Source: Bacillus taeanensis (GTDB taxonomy: Bacteria; Bacillota; Bacilli; Bacillales; UBA6769). Taken from it: a stretch of 42,047 bases of DNA. Positions 16,229 to 25,158 of this stretch are shown here, in pieces. The DNA lies in assembly GCF_003318295.1 (NCBI RefSeq), contig NZ_QOCW01000018.1:56047-98093 (forward strand), in the 5' to 3' direction. The notes under the pieces are model-generated. The model had not been told where the DNA came from, searched no databases, and saw only the letters and a program-made list of their open reading frames with translations. Each line of letters begins with the position of its first letter. Position 1 is the stretch's first letter. The translations under genes were made by a program, and so were the position numbers.

Positions 16229-16302
16229 CGGTTTCATCTTAATTTACTGCATAATGAGAAGTATAGAGCTTCTATAAACAATTGAAAGTGAGGAATAATT
16301 CA

Positions 16303-17283
16303 ATGGAATATGTTAAATTAGGCAATACAGGATTGGATGTATCACGACTTTGTCTTGGCTGTATGGGATTTGGTGAAGCAGAACGATGGGTTCATCCGTG
16401 GGTTCTTAATGAGGAGAACAGCCGTCCGATTATTAAGAAAGCACTCGATTTAGGAATCAATTTTTTTGATACAGCAAATGTCTATTCAGATGGAACGAGT
16501 GAAGAATTTCTTGGACGCGCTCTAAAGGATTATGCAAACCGCGACGAAATTGTCCTTGCAACAAAGGTGTATTTCTCTGTAAATGAAGGTCCAAATCGTT
16601 CAGGACTTTCCCGAAAAGCAATAATGAGTAAAATCGATAGAAGTCTTAAACGCCTTGAAACCGATTATGTCGATCTTTACATTATCCACCGCTGGGATTA
16701 CAATACCCCGATTGAAGAAACGATGGAGGCGCTTCATGATGTGGTAAAGGCAGGCAAGGCAAGATATATCGGTGCTTCCGCCATGCACGCCTGGCAGTTT
16801 CAAAAGGCGTTGTATACAGCGGAGAAAAACGGTTGGACCCGGTTTGTCTCAATGCAAAATCATTACAATCTTATTTACCGAGAAGAAGAACGGGAAATGC
16901 TGCCGTTTTGTCAGGAAGAAAAAATTGCAGTAACGCCATATAGTCCGCTCGCATCCGGGAGACTGACGCGGGATTGGGCGGAAACAACGCATCGTTCCGA
17001 AACAGATCAAATTCAAAAATCTAAATATGACAAAATGGCTAATGCCGATCGATTAATCGTGGAACGGGTGGCGGAAATTGCCGAAAAACGCGGTGTTCCC
17101 CGCGTTCAAGTCGCACTTGCCTGGCTGCTTCAGAAAAATCCTGTTACCGCTCCGATTATCGGTGCTTCAAAAACAGCTCACCTCGAAAATGCGGCAGATG
17201 CTTTATCAATTCAGTTAACAACTGAAGAAATTGCGTTACTTGAAGAACCGTATGTACCGCACCCGATTGTGGGTTTCAAGTGA
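16303..17283 (+). CDS. Aldo/keto reductase, YajO-like
   Basis: 326 residues forming an NADPH-dependent TIM-barrel oxidoreductase. Family motifs: LCLGCMGFGEAERWVHPWVL, NFFDTANVYSDGTSEEFLGRAL (catalytic Asp and Tyr), IVLATKVYF (Lys), YIIHRWDYNTPIEETMEALHDVVKAGKARYIG (His), SMQNHYNLIYREEEREMLPFC and SPLASGRLTR. These track E. coli YajO closely. The ATG 16303 is used, with GAGGA upstream, rather than the TTG at 16282. The divergent AraC gene is the likely regulator. Substrate unknown; carbonyl detoxification is the usual guess. Confidence 0.9.
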   Translation: MEYVKLGNTGLDVSRLCLGCMGFGEAERWVHPWVLNEENSRPIIKKALDLGINFFDTANVYSDGTSEEFLGRALKDYANRDEIVLATKVYFSVNEGPNRSGLSRKAIMSKIDRSLKRLETDYVDLYIIHRWDYNTPIEETMEALHDVVKAGKARYIGASAMHAWQFQKALYTAEKNGWTRFVSMQNHYNLIYREEEREMLPFCQEEKIAVTPYSPLASGRLTRDWAETTHRSETDQIQKSKYDKMANADRLIVERVAEIAEKRGVPRVQVALAWLLQKNPVTAPIIGASKTAHLENAADALSIQLTTEEIALLEEPYVPHPIVGFK

Positions 17284-17297
17284 TTAGAAGAAAATAA

Positions 17298-17588
17298 AAG
17301 ATTAAAGAAAATATAGACAGGCAAGTTACGTTAAAAGAGATTGCCAGCTATGTAAATTTAAGTCCTTATTATTTTTCTCATCTTTTTAAAGCAGAAACAG
17401 GTTACGCTCCAATCGAATTTGCGGCAAAAAACAGAATCGACACTGCCAAGCTATTATTGAAAACGACATCCCTCTCGATAGCTGATATCGCCTTTCGAGT
17501 AGGCTACAGCAGCAGCTCAGGCTTTATTAATATTTTTTATAAAAAAGTCGGCTTTACTCCGACTGAATTTCGAAATCTTAGTATCTAA
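17298..17588 (+). pseudogene. Orphan C-terminal HTH domain of an AraC-family regulator
   Basis: A 96-codon frame with no start codon, beginning 14 bases after the aldo/keto reductase stop: TLKEIASYVNLSPYYFSHLF, TGYAPIEFAAKNRIDTAKLL, IADIAFRVGYSSSSGFINIF, GFTPTEFR, then TAA. This is a complete two-HTH AraC DNA-binding domain without its sensor half. A stop (TAA) precedes it in frame. Most likely the remains of a regulator whose front was deleted. Confidence 0.8.
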
Positions 17589-17773
17589 AGAAAGTCCTCT
17601 AAATGTTAGAAAGGATTGTTTGACTTAATTAACGTTTATTGTTCATTCTTGTTTATTTCCTTTACAACAGCTAAGTATATGATGCTGCTCACGGTTATAC
17701 GATTTTTAATAACAAACAGGATGGTTGTATTAAAGTTGTATTGAAACCGTGATGCTTATCACTCTTATAATAA

Positions 17774-17804
17774 AAAGCCGCTTGTCAACTCGACAAGCGG
17801 CTTT
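17774..17804 (-). terminator. Terminator of the desKR operon
   Basis: AAAGCCGCTTGTC-aactc-GACAAGCGGCTTT: a perfect 13-bp stem ten bases past the desR stop; on the minus strand it ends in GGCTTTTTATTA. Confidence 0.92.
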
Positions 17805-17813
17805 CCGCTATCA

Positions 17814-18413
17814 TCATTTAAACCAACCTTTTTCCTTAAATCTCGATATCGCCTCAATACGGTTACCAACATCTAATTTATCAAGTATGATTGAAATATA
17901 ATTTCGAACAGTACCATTTGTAAGGTTAAGCTTATCGGCAATCTCATTGGTACTTTTTCCATCGGCAATTAATTCAATGACCTCCATTTCGCGCTTCGTG
18001 AGCGGATTTTCATTGTCGTATGCCAGATCAACTAATTCAGGAGCATAAATACGTCGGCCATCCATGATGATGCGGATGGATTGCGCTAATTCCTCACTCG
18101 GACTGTCTTTTAATAAATATCCGCTCACTTCTGCTTTTCGCGCACGTTCAAAATATCCTGCACGTGCAAACGTTGTTAAGATAATCACTTTACAAGGTTC
18201 GTCGATCAATTCTTCTGCTGCCTCAAGTCCAGTTTTCAGAGGCATTTCAATATCCATAATACAAATATCCGGCTTGTGCTTTTTCACTAATGCTAATGCT
18301 TCTTCCCCGTTCCTCGCTTTACCGACAACTTCCATATCTTCTTCCAAGTCAAGTAAAGAACCAAGAGCTCCAAGCAGCATTCGCTGATCTTCGGCAATTA
18401 CAATTCGAATCAC
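17814..18413 (-). CDS. desR: DesR-like response regulator (NarL/FixJ family)
   Basis: 199 residues. The receiver domain (1-120) starts MIRIVIAEDQRMLLGALGSLL with Asp54 in CIMDIEMPLKTG as phosphorylation site, then Thr in ILTTFAR and Lys in GYLLKDSP. The LuxR/NarL HTH (about 135-190) reads LTKREMEVIELIADGKSTNEIADKL. The length and Asp54 match B. subtilis DesR, which activates the desaturase gene in the cold. It is 11 bases downstream of the desK-like gene; des lies immediately upstream of desK, the same content as the Bacillus locus. Confidence 0.92.
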   Translation of the reverse strand: MIRIVIAEDQRMLLGALGSLLDLEEDMEVVGKARNGEEALALVKKHKPDICIMDIEMPLKTGLEAAEELIDEPCKVIILTTFARAGYFERARKAEVSGYLLKDSPSEELAQSIRIIMDGRRIYAPELVDLAYDNENPLTKREMEVIELIADGKSTNEIADKLNLTNGTVRNYISIILDKLDVGNRIEAISRFKEKGWFK

Positions 18414-18424
18414 GTCAACGCCTC

Positions 18425-19546
18425 CTATTTCGTTTGCTGAATAACATTCGGAACTCGAATATCAAGAATCGTTCCATCTAATTTTGTAATCTCTAAACTT
18501 CCATTCACAAATTCCAACCGTTCTCTAATCCCCCGAAGGCCACTGCCTTTGGAAAAATCAAGTTCATCTGAAATACCAACCCCGTTATCTTGTACGATGA
18601 TTTGTAATTCGTCGGGCGACTCCTGAATAACGACTTTACAAGAGGTTCCCTGACTATGTTTCACAACATTCGTTACAGCCTCTTTTAAACACATACTCAC
18701 AACATTTTCTACTAATAATGGGGTGTGTTTGAGCTCGGTGCTTCCTTCGAACGTAAATTTCATTTGGGCTGCTTTTAAGATTTGCCGAACATGAAGAAGT
18801 TCATCCTCAAGCTTTACGCCACGCATACCTGACACCATTTCACGAACTTCTTTTAATGCTGTTCTTGCTGTTTGGTTTATATCATTCATTTCAGCTTTTG
18901 CCAAACTAGGATTTCGATCTATTAATTTCCCGGCTAAATCACTTTTCAAGCCAATAAGAGACAATTTTTGACCGAGCGTGTCATGCAGATCGCGAGCAAT
19001 ACGCTGACGTTCTTCAATAACCATCAGCTGTAAAATTCTTTCATTTGCCTTCTCCAGCTGTCCTTCAAGCTTTTCGCGTTTGTTTCGATTATACGTATTA
19101 AACGGCAGCAGAATAACACCGATTACAGAAATTACAATAAACGGAAATTGAGAAAAAAACAATTCATTTTGTGTGAAAAAACTTAAGTTCACCGCAATAA
19201 TTGTCGTTAGAAGATGAACGACATACAGCGTAAAAAAACCCATTTTACTTTGAATGTTTCCAATGAAAAAGGCTAAGAAAATAGCAAAATAAACATACCC
19301 GTAAAACAAGGTCATCCCAATACTAATCGCAATTTCAATCCCGACCCATAAATAAACAAGCCGTCCTTTTGAAACAAATGATAATCGGTATGAAACAAAA
19401 AACAACAAAACCAAAATCATCCCTAAAATAATTTCTATCGTTGAAGATGATCGAAAGATAAAATAGAAAGGCAGCAAACAAAAAATGATCCATACGTAGA
19501 TGCTGAGCCCCTTATTTTTCGGGAAAATATTATACCAACTTTGCAT
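18425..19546 (-). CDS. desK: DesK-like membrane-thickness sensing histidine kinase
   Basis: 373 residues. Four or five membrane helices occupy residues 13-150, followed by a coiled coil (about 155-178). The HisKA_3 helix IEERQRIARDLHDTLGQKLSL has the phospho-acceptor at His188, the same position as in B. subtilis DesK. The HATPase_c part contains CLKEAVTNVVKHS (N box), VQDNGVGI and GSGLRGIRERL. DesK senses membrane fluidity and switches between kinase and phosphatase on DesR. An AT-rich region with a TATACT/TATAAT-like -10 upstream suggests its own promoter, since two hairpins separate it from des. Confidence 0.92.
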   Translation of the reverse strand: MQSWYNIFPKNKGLSIYVWIIFCLLPFYFIFRSSSTIEIILGMILVLLFFVSYRLSFVSKGRLVYLWVGIEIAISIGMTLFYGYVYFAIFLAFFIGNIQSKMGFFTLYVVHLLTTIIAVNLSFFTQNELFFSQFPFIVISVIGVILLPFNTYNRNKREKLEGQLEKANERILQLMVIEERQRIARDLHDTLGQKLSLIGLKSDLAGKLIDRNPSLAKAEMNDINQTARTALKEVREMVSGMRGVKLEDELLHVRQILKAAQMKFTFEGSTELKHTPLLVENVVSMCLKEAVTNVVKHSQGTSCKVVIQESPDELQIIVQDNGVGISDELDFSKGSGLRGIRERLEFVNGSLEITKLDGTILDIRVPNVIQQTK

Positions 19547-19650
19547 ATTATTCTCCTCTCTGTTTCATTTCGCTATAAACCAATTATAGTATAACGACTA
19601 TCATATACTGTTAACCATCATTTCGTCCTAAAATCCTTACATAAACAGCA

Positions 19651-19710
19651 AAAAGCCTGCTGTGAGAAATCGATCCACAGCAGGTTCGAAGCATGCAGAG
19701 CCGCTGCATG
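19651..19710 (-). terminator. Terminator after the desaturase gene, plus adjacent hairpin
   Basis: CCTGCTGTG (19656-19664) pairs with CACAGCAGG (19676-19684) and on the minus strand runs into GCTTTTTGC, a good terminator for des. Next to it CATGCAG-agccg-CTGCATG (19692-19710) forms a second stem closer to the des stop. Confidence 0.8.
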
Positions 19711-19766
19711 ACTCTTTTTGCACACGCTCTTTCATACTAAGTTGAACGGTTTTTTCGCATCACGAT

Positions 19767-20819
19767 TTATTTCCCTTGAAGGCTTGTCTGTCTATTCTTG
19801 AACTGCACACCAGACTTTGACTGACGAAGAAGATGCTTCACTTCTTTAAAGCTTACAAACGTTTTCCTGTTCTCATCATATAAGCGGAAACGAATAGATT
19901 TCAAACTAGAACCTATTGTAATCGTTGTTGCTTTTTGTAATGGAGGTGTAGATTCATGGACTTTTTCCAAGTTATAGTTTGGAACTCTTGGGCTTAAATG
20001 GTGAACATGATGATAACCAATATTACCTGTCACCCATTGTAAGATTTTTGGAAGTTTATAATACGAACTTCCGTCTACAGCAGCTTTTACATAGTCCCAC
20101 TGTTCTTCATCTTCAAAATATGAATCTTCAAATTGATGCTGTACATAAAATAACCAGATGCCAAGTGCTCCTGATACGAAAAGTATCGGTGCTTGTACGA
20201 TCAGAAGAGCCTGCCAGCCGATTGCCCAGATTAATAATGCGTAAACAGCCACAATCGACACATTAATCACATACGTATTCAATCTTTCCTTCTTTCTTGC
20301 GTCTTTACGGTTCAAACGATTCGTGATGAAAAACAAGTAGACCGGACCTAATCCAAACATAATAAGCGGATTACGATAAAGACGATAGGACAGCCGCTCT
20401 TTAAACGATGCTTGCGCATATTCATCTACAGTCATGATCCATACATCACCGGTGCCGCGCTTATCTAAATTACTGCTTGTTGCATGGTGAATCGAATGCT
20501 CACGTTTCCATTTTTCATAAGGAAACATTGTAATGATGCCAGTAATTGTACCCAGTATATGATTTACTTTTTTATTTTTAAAGAACGAACCATGACAACA
20601 ATCATGGAAAATAATAAAAATCCGAACGACAAACCCTGCTGCTGCAACTGCAAATCCAAGGGTTAACCAGATAGAAACCGACAAGCTCTGGTACGCAAGA
20701 AACCATAGTAAGAAAAAAGGCGGAATCGTATTCATTATTTGTCTTAGACTGGATTTAGTATCCGATTTTTCAAACGGTGCAATGCTTTTTTTAAGGTGAG
20801 TTAATTTTTGTGTACTCAT
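19767..20819 (-). CDS. des: Acyl-lipid fatty acid desaturase (Des type)
   Basis: 350 residues. Membrane desaturase with the three histidine boxes: HDCCH (72-76), HSIHH (108-112) and HHVHH near residue 290, between paired hydrophobic hairpins. It introduces a cis double bond (Delta5 in B. subtilis) into phospholipid acyl chains to restore fluidity after cold shock. The ATG at 20819 has AAGGGGG upstream; an extended frame to 20924 is not supported by a ribosome site. Directly upstream of desKR, it is the expected DesR target. A 36-bp palindrome lies about 100 bases upstream. Confidence 0.93.
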   Translation of the reverse strand: MSTQKLTHLKKSIAPFEKSDTKSSLRQIMNTIPPFFLLWFLAYQSLSVSIWLTLGFAVAAAGFVVRIFIIFHDCCHGSFFKNKKVNHILGTITGIITMFPYEKWKREHSIHHATSSNLDKRGTGDVWIMTVDEYAQASFKERLSYRLYRNPLIMFGLGPVYLFFITNRLNRKDARKKERLNTYVINVSIVAVYALLIWAIGWQALLIVQAPILFVSGALGIWLFYVQHQFEDSYFEDEEQWDYVKAAVDGSSYYKLPKILQWVTGNIGYHHVHHLSPRVPNYNLEKVHESTPPLQKATTITIGSSLKSIRFRLYDENRKTFVSFKEVKHLLRQSKSGVQFKNRQTSLQGK

Positions 20820-20915
20820 GTTTTCCCCCTTGAAAGAACCTATTTCATCATCTATTAGAAAACTAATCCACTCTATAATAAAGGCAATTGATGAGCTAAA
20901 GAAGTCATGAACGTC

Positions 20916-20951
20916 AAGTAACAAATATGACAGTTGTCATATTTGTTACTT
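20916..20951. promoter_or_regulatory. 36-bp palindrome upstream of des (terminator of the sulfur operon and/or DesR site)
   Basis: Exact 17-bp arms around GT, with core TATGACA-gt-TGTCATA. It lies 11 bases after the sulfite-exporter stop and about 97-132 bases before the des ATG. The T6 tract lies on the plus side, not downstream on the minus strand. It could be a weak terminator, but position and dyad also suit a DesR binding site upstream of the des promoter. Sequence alone does not decide. Confidence 0.55.
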
Positions 20952-20961
20952 TTTTAATATT

Positions 20962-21744
20962 TTAACGGCCTAAAAACTCAACCCATATTTTAATCGCTGA
21001 TGCTAGAATTAATCCTGCTAAAATCCACTGCAAAATTTTTGTGTTGATTTTTTGTCCTGCTTTGGCTCCTAGTGGAGAAGCAAGTAAGCTTGCAACGATC
21101 ATGATGGCAGCTGGAAAGTATTCAATCTGCCCTGTGGTGATTTTTCCAACAGTTGAACCAATCGATGAAATAAATGTAATCGCAAGTGAAGAGGCAATTG
21201 TCATTCTTGTTGGAATTTTTAGTACGACAAGCATAATTGGAACAAGAATAAACGCCCCTGCAGCTCCTACAATTCCAGCGCCAATTCCTACAATAAATGC
21301 TAAAACAGCAGCTAACCATTTATCAAAAGTTACTTTATCAGGAGAACTATTGTCTTTCCCTTTTTTTGGAACAAACATCATAACTGCAGCAATCGCTGCT
21401 AAAATTCCATACACAACATTGACTGCCCCGTCAGACATTAATTTAGAGCCATATCCACCAATAAAACTTCCGGCGAGAATGCTAATTCCCATATAAATAA
21501 TAAGCGTCTTATTTAAGTATCCACCTTTACGATATGCCCACACACCGCCAATCGTCGCAAAAAACACCTGTATTGCGCTGATTCCTGAAACTTCATGCGC
21601 ACTAAATGCCGCTAAGCCAAATAAAGGAGGAATGTATAAGAGCATTGGATATTTAATAATCGAGCCGCCAATACCGACCATACCCGAAACGAATGAACCG
21701 ATAAATCCAATGAAAAAAATTGTCATGATAAATGTAATGTCCAT
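20962..21744 (-). CDS. TSUP-family sulfite/thiosulfate exporter (TauE/SafE), YrkJ-like
   Basis: 260 residues, eight hydrophobic segments. The TSUP motifs are [13 protein letters not shown] in the first half and the matching [16 protein letters not shown] in the second, the internal repeat of the family. It is the last gene of the sulfur operon and probably removes sulfite or thiosulfate produced by the sulfurtransferases and persulfide dioxygenase. The ATG at 21744 (after GGGGGTG) is preferred to one five codons upstream. The gene order matches YrkJ of B. subtilis. Confidence 0.88.
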   Translation of the reverse strand: MDITFIMTIFFIGFIGSFVSGMVGIGGSIIKYPMLLYIPPLFGLAAFSAHEVSGISAIQVFFATIGGVWAYRKGGYLNKTLIIYMGISILAGSFIGGYGSKLMSDGAVNVVYGILAAIAAVMMFVPKKGKDNSSPDKVTFDKWLAAVLAFIVGIGAGIVGAAGAFILVPIMLVVLKIPTRMTIASSLAITFISSIGSTVGKITTGQIEYFPAAIMIVASLLASPLGAKAGQKINTKILQWILAGLILASAIKIWVEFLGR

Positions 21745-21805
21745 GATGTGCACCCCCATATTTTTGATTCAAAAAGGGAACCAGTCGGCTCCCCTTTTTT
21801 ATTTA

Positions 21806-22033
21806 TTAGCCTTTTTTAATCCAAAACTTCAAAACGCCATCTTCTTCTATATCTTTTAAAAGCTCATGACCACCTGATTTCGCCCATGCAGTGAGATCAC
21901 TTTTTGCACCTTTATCTGTTGCGTGAATCTCGAGCACCTGACCTGATTCTAATTCATTGATTGTTTTCTTTGTTTTTACGATCGGCATTGGACATGCTAA
22001 ACCTTTTGCATCTAATACTTTTGTCGCATTCAT
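21806..22033 (-). CDS. TusA-type sulfurtransferase (copy 1), YrkI-like
   Basis: 75 residues. The TusA fold has the active-site motif LACPMPIVKTKK with Cys14, which carries a persulfide. It differs from the second copy (25159-25386) at only about seven residues. TusA proteins relay sulfane sulfur between rhodaneses, DsrE-type carriers and acceptors in the cytosol. The ATG follows GGAGG by ten bases. Lies between the MBL-rhodanese gene and the exporter. Confidence 0.92.
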   Translation of the reverse strand: MNATKVLDAKGLACPMPIVKTKKTINELESGQVLEIHATDKGAKSDLTAWAKSGGHELLKDIEEDGVLKFWIKKG

Positions 22034-22079
22034 CGTTAAAATTCCTCCTATATTGTTTTAAGATTTTAGTGATTGATTT

Positions 22080-23207
22080 TTATCGTACGGCACAGCGGTT
22101 TGGACCAATTTCCATTTCGCGCTGTTTTTCTTCATCCGGACTAATATTCCCCATGTTTGTTTCACGAATTTCTTGATAAGCGTTTGGCTGCGGCGGTAAG
22201 TTTTCTGTTACAATCTTCCTAAACTCTGCTTCATCTTCAATGTTTAAGCCGTGGTTTTTCGAGAATAATGTCCCTAATTTTTCTGAAACAGAGCCGTCTT
22301 CATTTAATTCTTCAATAATCATAAAGTGTGCCGGCAGAACGATTAACTGATCAGATAGTTCTCTATACCGTTTGTATAACGTTTCACGTAAGTCACCTAC
22401 CCAATCTTCCGCTTTACCTGCTAAGTCAGGACGGCCGATTGAATCAATAAATAAAATGTCTCCTGAAAGCAGGAACTTTTTCTCAATAACAAACGATGTG
22501 GAACCGATCGTATGTCCTGGTGAGTAAATTGGGTGGATATTGATTGTTGTATTTCCAACCGTTACATCGTTTCCTTCTTCTAATTTGTTGTAGTTAAATG
22601 TTACTTCAACAGCATCTTTTGGCGGTAACCAATATGCTGCCCCTGTTTTTTCAGCAATTGTACGGCCTCCTGAAATATGATCAGCATGTAAGTGTGTATC
22701 AAAAACATGCTTAATTTCTGCGCCTTTTTCTTTCGCAAAATCAATGTATACATCTGCCATACGTGCTGCATCGATAATTGCTGCTTCACCATTTGAAACA
22801 ACCATATAAGAGAGACAGCCTTTTCCGATTCGAACAAATTGATACAACTCGCCGCCGTCTTTTAAATCGCTGAATTTTACAGGTTCTAAATACTCACTCC
22901 ACGCTTTCATCCCGCCTTTAAGATAAGAAACGGAACGTCCAGCTTCTGAAAGCATCTCGGCAACCATCACAGATGATCCTTCTTTTGCACAAACAACGAG
23001 TACATCTTGACCTGTTGGAATTTGATCGAGAATTTCTTCAACACCGTCAAGCAGATCAAAATAAGGAACATTTAAATAGTTAAAATTTTCACCTTCAATT
23101 TTCCAATCACGAAATGCCTCTTCATTACGAACATCAAGAATAAATAATTTTTCTTGATTTACGACCTTTTTCGTTACTTCTTTTGCAGTCATTGTTTTTA
23201 CTGGCAT
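22080..23207 (-). CDS. Rhodanese-MBL fusion, persulfide dioxygenase-like (YrkH-like)
   Basis: 375 residues. The N-terminal rhodanese domain (1-112) has an active-site loop VVCAKEGSS with Cys around residue 73. The metallo-beta-lactamase domain (about 120-320) has [12 protein letters not shown] (HxHxDH), SPGHTIGS and [18 protein letters not shown], resembling ETHE1/persulfide dioxygenases that turn GSSH-type persulfides into sulfite. A C-terminal extension (320-375) contains [16 protein letters not shown], shared by Bacillus YrkH-type and ETHE1-like proteins. The domain order (rhodanese first) is the reverse of S. aureus CstB, where MBL is first. Iron dependence is assumed from the family. Confidence 0.88.
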   Translation of the reverse strand: MPVKTMTAKEVTKKVVNQEKLFILDVRNEEAFRDWKIEGENFNYLNVPYFDLLDGVEEILDQIPTGQDVLVVCAKEGSSVMVAEMLSEAGRSVSYLKGGMKAWSEYLEPVKFSDLKDGGELYQFVRIGKGCLSYMVVSNGEAAIIDAARMADVYIDFAKEKGAEIKHVFDTHLHADHISGGRTIAEKTGAAYWLPPKDAVEVTFNYNKLEEGNDVTVGNTTINIHPIYSPGHTIGSTSFVIEKKFLLSGDILFIDSIGRPDLAGKAEDWVGDLRETLYKRYRELSDQLIVLPAHFMIIEELNEDGSVSEKLGTLFSKNHGLNIEDEAEFRKIVTENLPPQPNAYQEIRETNMGNISPDEEKQREMEIGPNRCAVR

Positions 23208-23247
23208 ATTTTATACCCCCTATAGTATTTTTGAATTTAAAAAAATA

Positions 23248-23811
23248 TTAGTTTTTCTCTGTTTCACCTTTCCACTCGCTCATGCCTGGTACTACATTTA
23301 CAACATTTTTAAAGCCTGCTTCTGTTAATGTTTGTGCTGCTAAATCACTACGGTTTCCTGTTTTGCAAACAACGTAAATTTCGTCTTCCTTATGGAGTTC
23401 ATTTAAACGGTTTTCAAGTTCTCCAAGTGGAACCGATTTTGCGTTTGAAATATGATTAAACGCAAATTCTGCTTCTTCACGAACATCTAGCACAACAATA
23501 TTTTCATTTAGTTTATTTTGTAATTCTTCGTTGTTTATTACATGTGGGTGCTTCTTTTTGGCTTTTTCTTCTCCACTTACTTTACGCAGGTAATGCTTTA
23601 ATACATCACCTTCTTCAACAGTACCTAAATAATCATGTCCTGTACTTTTTGCCCATGCGGCAAGGTCTGCTGTTGAGCCTTTATCTGTTGCCTGCACTTC
23701 CATCACTTTACCCGGCTCTAAATCCTTCATCGCCTTTTTTGTACGCACAATCGGCATTGGACACGCTAAATCCTTTGCATCTACTACATAATCTGATTTA
23801 ATATCATTCAT
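23248..23811 (-). CDS. TusA-rhodanese fusion sulfurtransferase, YrkF-like
   Basis: 187 residues. TusA domain at 1-75 (DAKDLACPMPIVRTKKAM, persulfide Cys) and a rhodanese domain at about 90-187 (VLDVREEAEFAFNHISNAKSVPLG; active-site loop VVCKTGNRS with Cys). The length matches B. subtilis YrkF (185). The fusion places two sulfur-carrying cysteines in one chain, allowing direct relay. The ATG at 23811 is chosen, nine bases after GGAGG; the upstream ATG overlaps the ribosome site. A CstR operator (23839-23854) lies just before it. Confidence 0.92.
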   Translation of the reverse strand: MNDIKSDYVVDAKDLACPMPIVRTKKAMKDLEPGKVMEVQATDKGSTADLAAWAKSTGHDYLGTVEEGDVLKHYLRKVSGEEKAKKKHPHVINNEELQNKLNENIVVLDVREEAEFAFNHISNAKSVPLGELENRLNELHKEDEIYVVCKTGNRSDLAAQTLTEAGFKNVVNVVPGMSEWKGETEKN

Positions 23812-23838
23812 TTTTATCATCCTCCATATAGTTAACTA

Positions 23839-23854
23839 ATACCCCTATAGGTAT
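23839..23854. promoter_or_regulatory. CstR operator 1 (internal, before the tusA-rhodanese gene)
   Basis: ATACCCCTATAGGTAT, a 16-bp CsoR-type dyad identical to operator 2. It lies between the 98-residue rhodanese and the fusion gene, so an internal regulated promoter is likely. Confidence 0.85.
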
Positions 23855-23872
23855 AAGACTAATCAAAAAATT

Positions 23873-24169
23873 TTATACAGTTTGTCCTTCCCATGAAAGC
23901 ATGCCGCCTGTCATATTAATAACGTTAAAACCATAGCTTTCTAGAAATTGTACAGCACGACCGCTTCTTCCTCCTGATCGGCAAACAAGGATATATTCCT
24001 TCTTTTTATCTAACTCACTCATACGAAACTCTAATAATCCAAGCGGAATATTCACAGCCGTTGGAACTTTTCCTTCTCTTACTTCTTCTGCTTCACGAAC
24101 GTCAATAAGGTTTAATGATTTGTTTTCATTTAATAAATTTTCAACTTCTTTTGGTGTTATTTCTTTCAT
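23873..24169 (-). CDS. Single-domain rhodanese
   Basis: 98 residues, cytosolic. NLIDVREAEEVREGKVPTAV and the active-site loop VCRSGGRSGRA with the catalytic Cys define a rhodanese that transfers sulfane sulfur from thiosulfate or persulfides. The ATG at 24169 is eight bases after GGAGG; the TTG five codons upstream lies inside the ribosome site and is rejected. Third rhodanese-type protein of the operon. Confidence 0.9.
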   Translation of the reverse strand: MKEITPKEVENLLNENKSLNLIDVREAEEVREGKVPTAVNIPLGLLEFRMSELDKKKEYILVCRSGGRSGRAVQFLESYGFNVINMTGGMLSWEGQTV

Positions 24170-24189
24170 TATGAATACCTCCAATTGTA

Positions 24190-24549
24190 TTAATTCCAGG
24201 CGCTCATACCGCCTTTTACATTTGTTACGTTCTTAAAGCCTAACTTCTTTAATATCTTACTTCCTTTATTGCTGCGCATTCCACTTTGACAAATGACGAC
24301 CACTTCTTTCTCTTTTGAAAGCTCGTTTGCCTTTTTTGAAAGCTCATGGAGTGGAATGTTTTTAAAGTTTTTAATATGGTTACCTTTATACTCCCCTGGT
24401 GTTCGCACATCAATAAACTGTTTATTGTTATCTTTCAGTTCATTTTTTAATTCTTTCGTCGTAATTTGCCTAATACCTTTTGTAGGAAGAAGACGCTGCA
24501 CTAGAAACAAAAAAAGTAGTGCTGGGATTAAAATATTCATATACTCCAT
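24190..24549 (-). CDS. Membrane-anchored rhodanese
   Basis: 119 residues. An N-terminal hydrophobic helix (MNILIPALLFLFLVQRLLP, residues 4-22) is followed by a rhodanese domain: FIDVRTPGEYKGNHIKNFKN and VVICQSGMRSNKGSKIL with the catalytic Cys. Tethering at the membrane suggests contact with an exporter or incoming polysulfide. The ATG at 24549 has AAGGAG six bases upstream; a longer frame to 24594 lacks one. It is 20 bases before the next rhodanese. Confidence 0.88.
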   Translation of the reverse strand: MEYMNILIPALLFLFLVQRLLPTKGIRQITTKELKNELKDNNKQFIDVRTPGEYKGNHIKNFKNIPLHELSKKANELSKEKEVVVICQSGMRSNKGSKILKKLGFKNVTNVKGGMSAWN

Positions 24550-24593
24550 TTCATTCTCTCCTTCATATATAGGAAACATCCTCTTTATATTCA

Positions 24594-25076
24594 TTAAATA
24601 AATAAGTTAATATTTCCTTCTTCCGCATCACCAATATAAGCAGCAACACCAGCGTAATCTAATCCGTCAATTAATTCTTCTTTCTGTAAACCTAAAAGAT
24701 CCATTGTCATCGTACATGCTATTAATTTTACGTCCTGTTCCTGCGCCATTTCAATAAGCTCTGGAAGCGGCATTGCGTTATGCTTTTTCATCACATGTTT
24801 AATCATTTTTGGACCTATGCCCGCAAAATTCATATTGGAAAGCCCCATCTTATCCGCGCCGCGCGGCATCATTTTCCCAAACATTTTCTCTAAAAAGCCT
24901 TTTTTCACCGGCACCTGCGCATCTTTTCTTAACGCATTTAATCCCCAAAATGTATGAAAAATTGTAACTTCATGATCATATGCAGCTGCGCCGTTTGCGA
25001 TAATATATGCAGCCATTGCTTTATCATAATCTCCGCTAAACAGAACGATCGTTGTTTTTTTCTTTTGTTGACTCAT
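24594..25076 (-). CDS. DsrE/DsrF-like sulfur carrier, YrkE-like
   Basis: 160 residues, exactly the length of B. subtilis YrkE. DsrE/F-like fold: TTIVLFSGDYDKAMAAYIIANGAAAY, VTIFHTFWGLNALRKD, and later LIACTMTMDLLGL with a Cys where DsrE/YrkE proteins carry sulfur. It partners with TusA in sulfur relay. The ATG at 25076 is preceded by AGGAAGGGG; the TTG seven codons earlier is part of that site. Operator 2 lies directly upstream. Confidence 0.88.
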   Translation of the reverse strand: MSQQKKKTTIVLFSGDYDKAMAAYIIANGAAAYDHEVTIFHTFWGLNALRKDAQVPVKKGFLEKMFGKMMPRGADKMGLSNMNFAGIGPKMIKHVMKKHNAMPLPELIEMAQEQDVKLIACTMTMDLLGLQKEELIDGLDYAGVAAYIGDAEEGNINLFI

Positions 25077-25097
25077 GCTGTATCCCCTTCCTCTCAA

Positions 25098-25113
25098 ATA
25101 CCCCTATAGGTAT
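25098..25113. promoter_or_regulatory. CstR operator 2 (before the dsrE-like gene)
   Basis: ATACCCCTATAGGTAT, exact copy of operator 1, between tusA copy 2 and the dsrE-like gene, 22 bases before its ATG. Confidence 0.85.
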
Positions 25114-25158
25114 ATTTAAGTTTAAATTTTTTTAGACTGCTCCTAGCTATAAAGTTTT

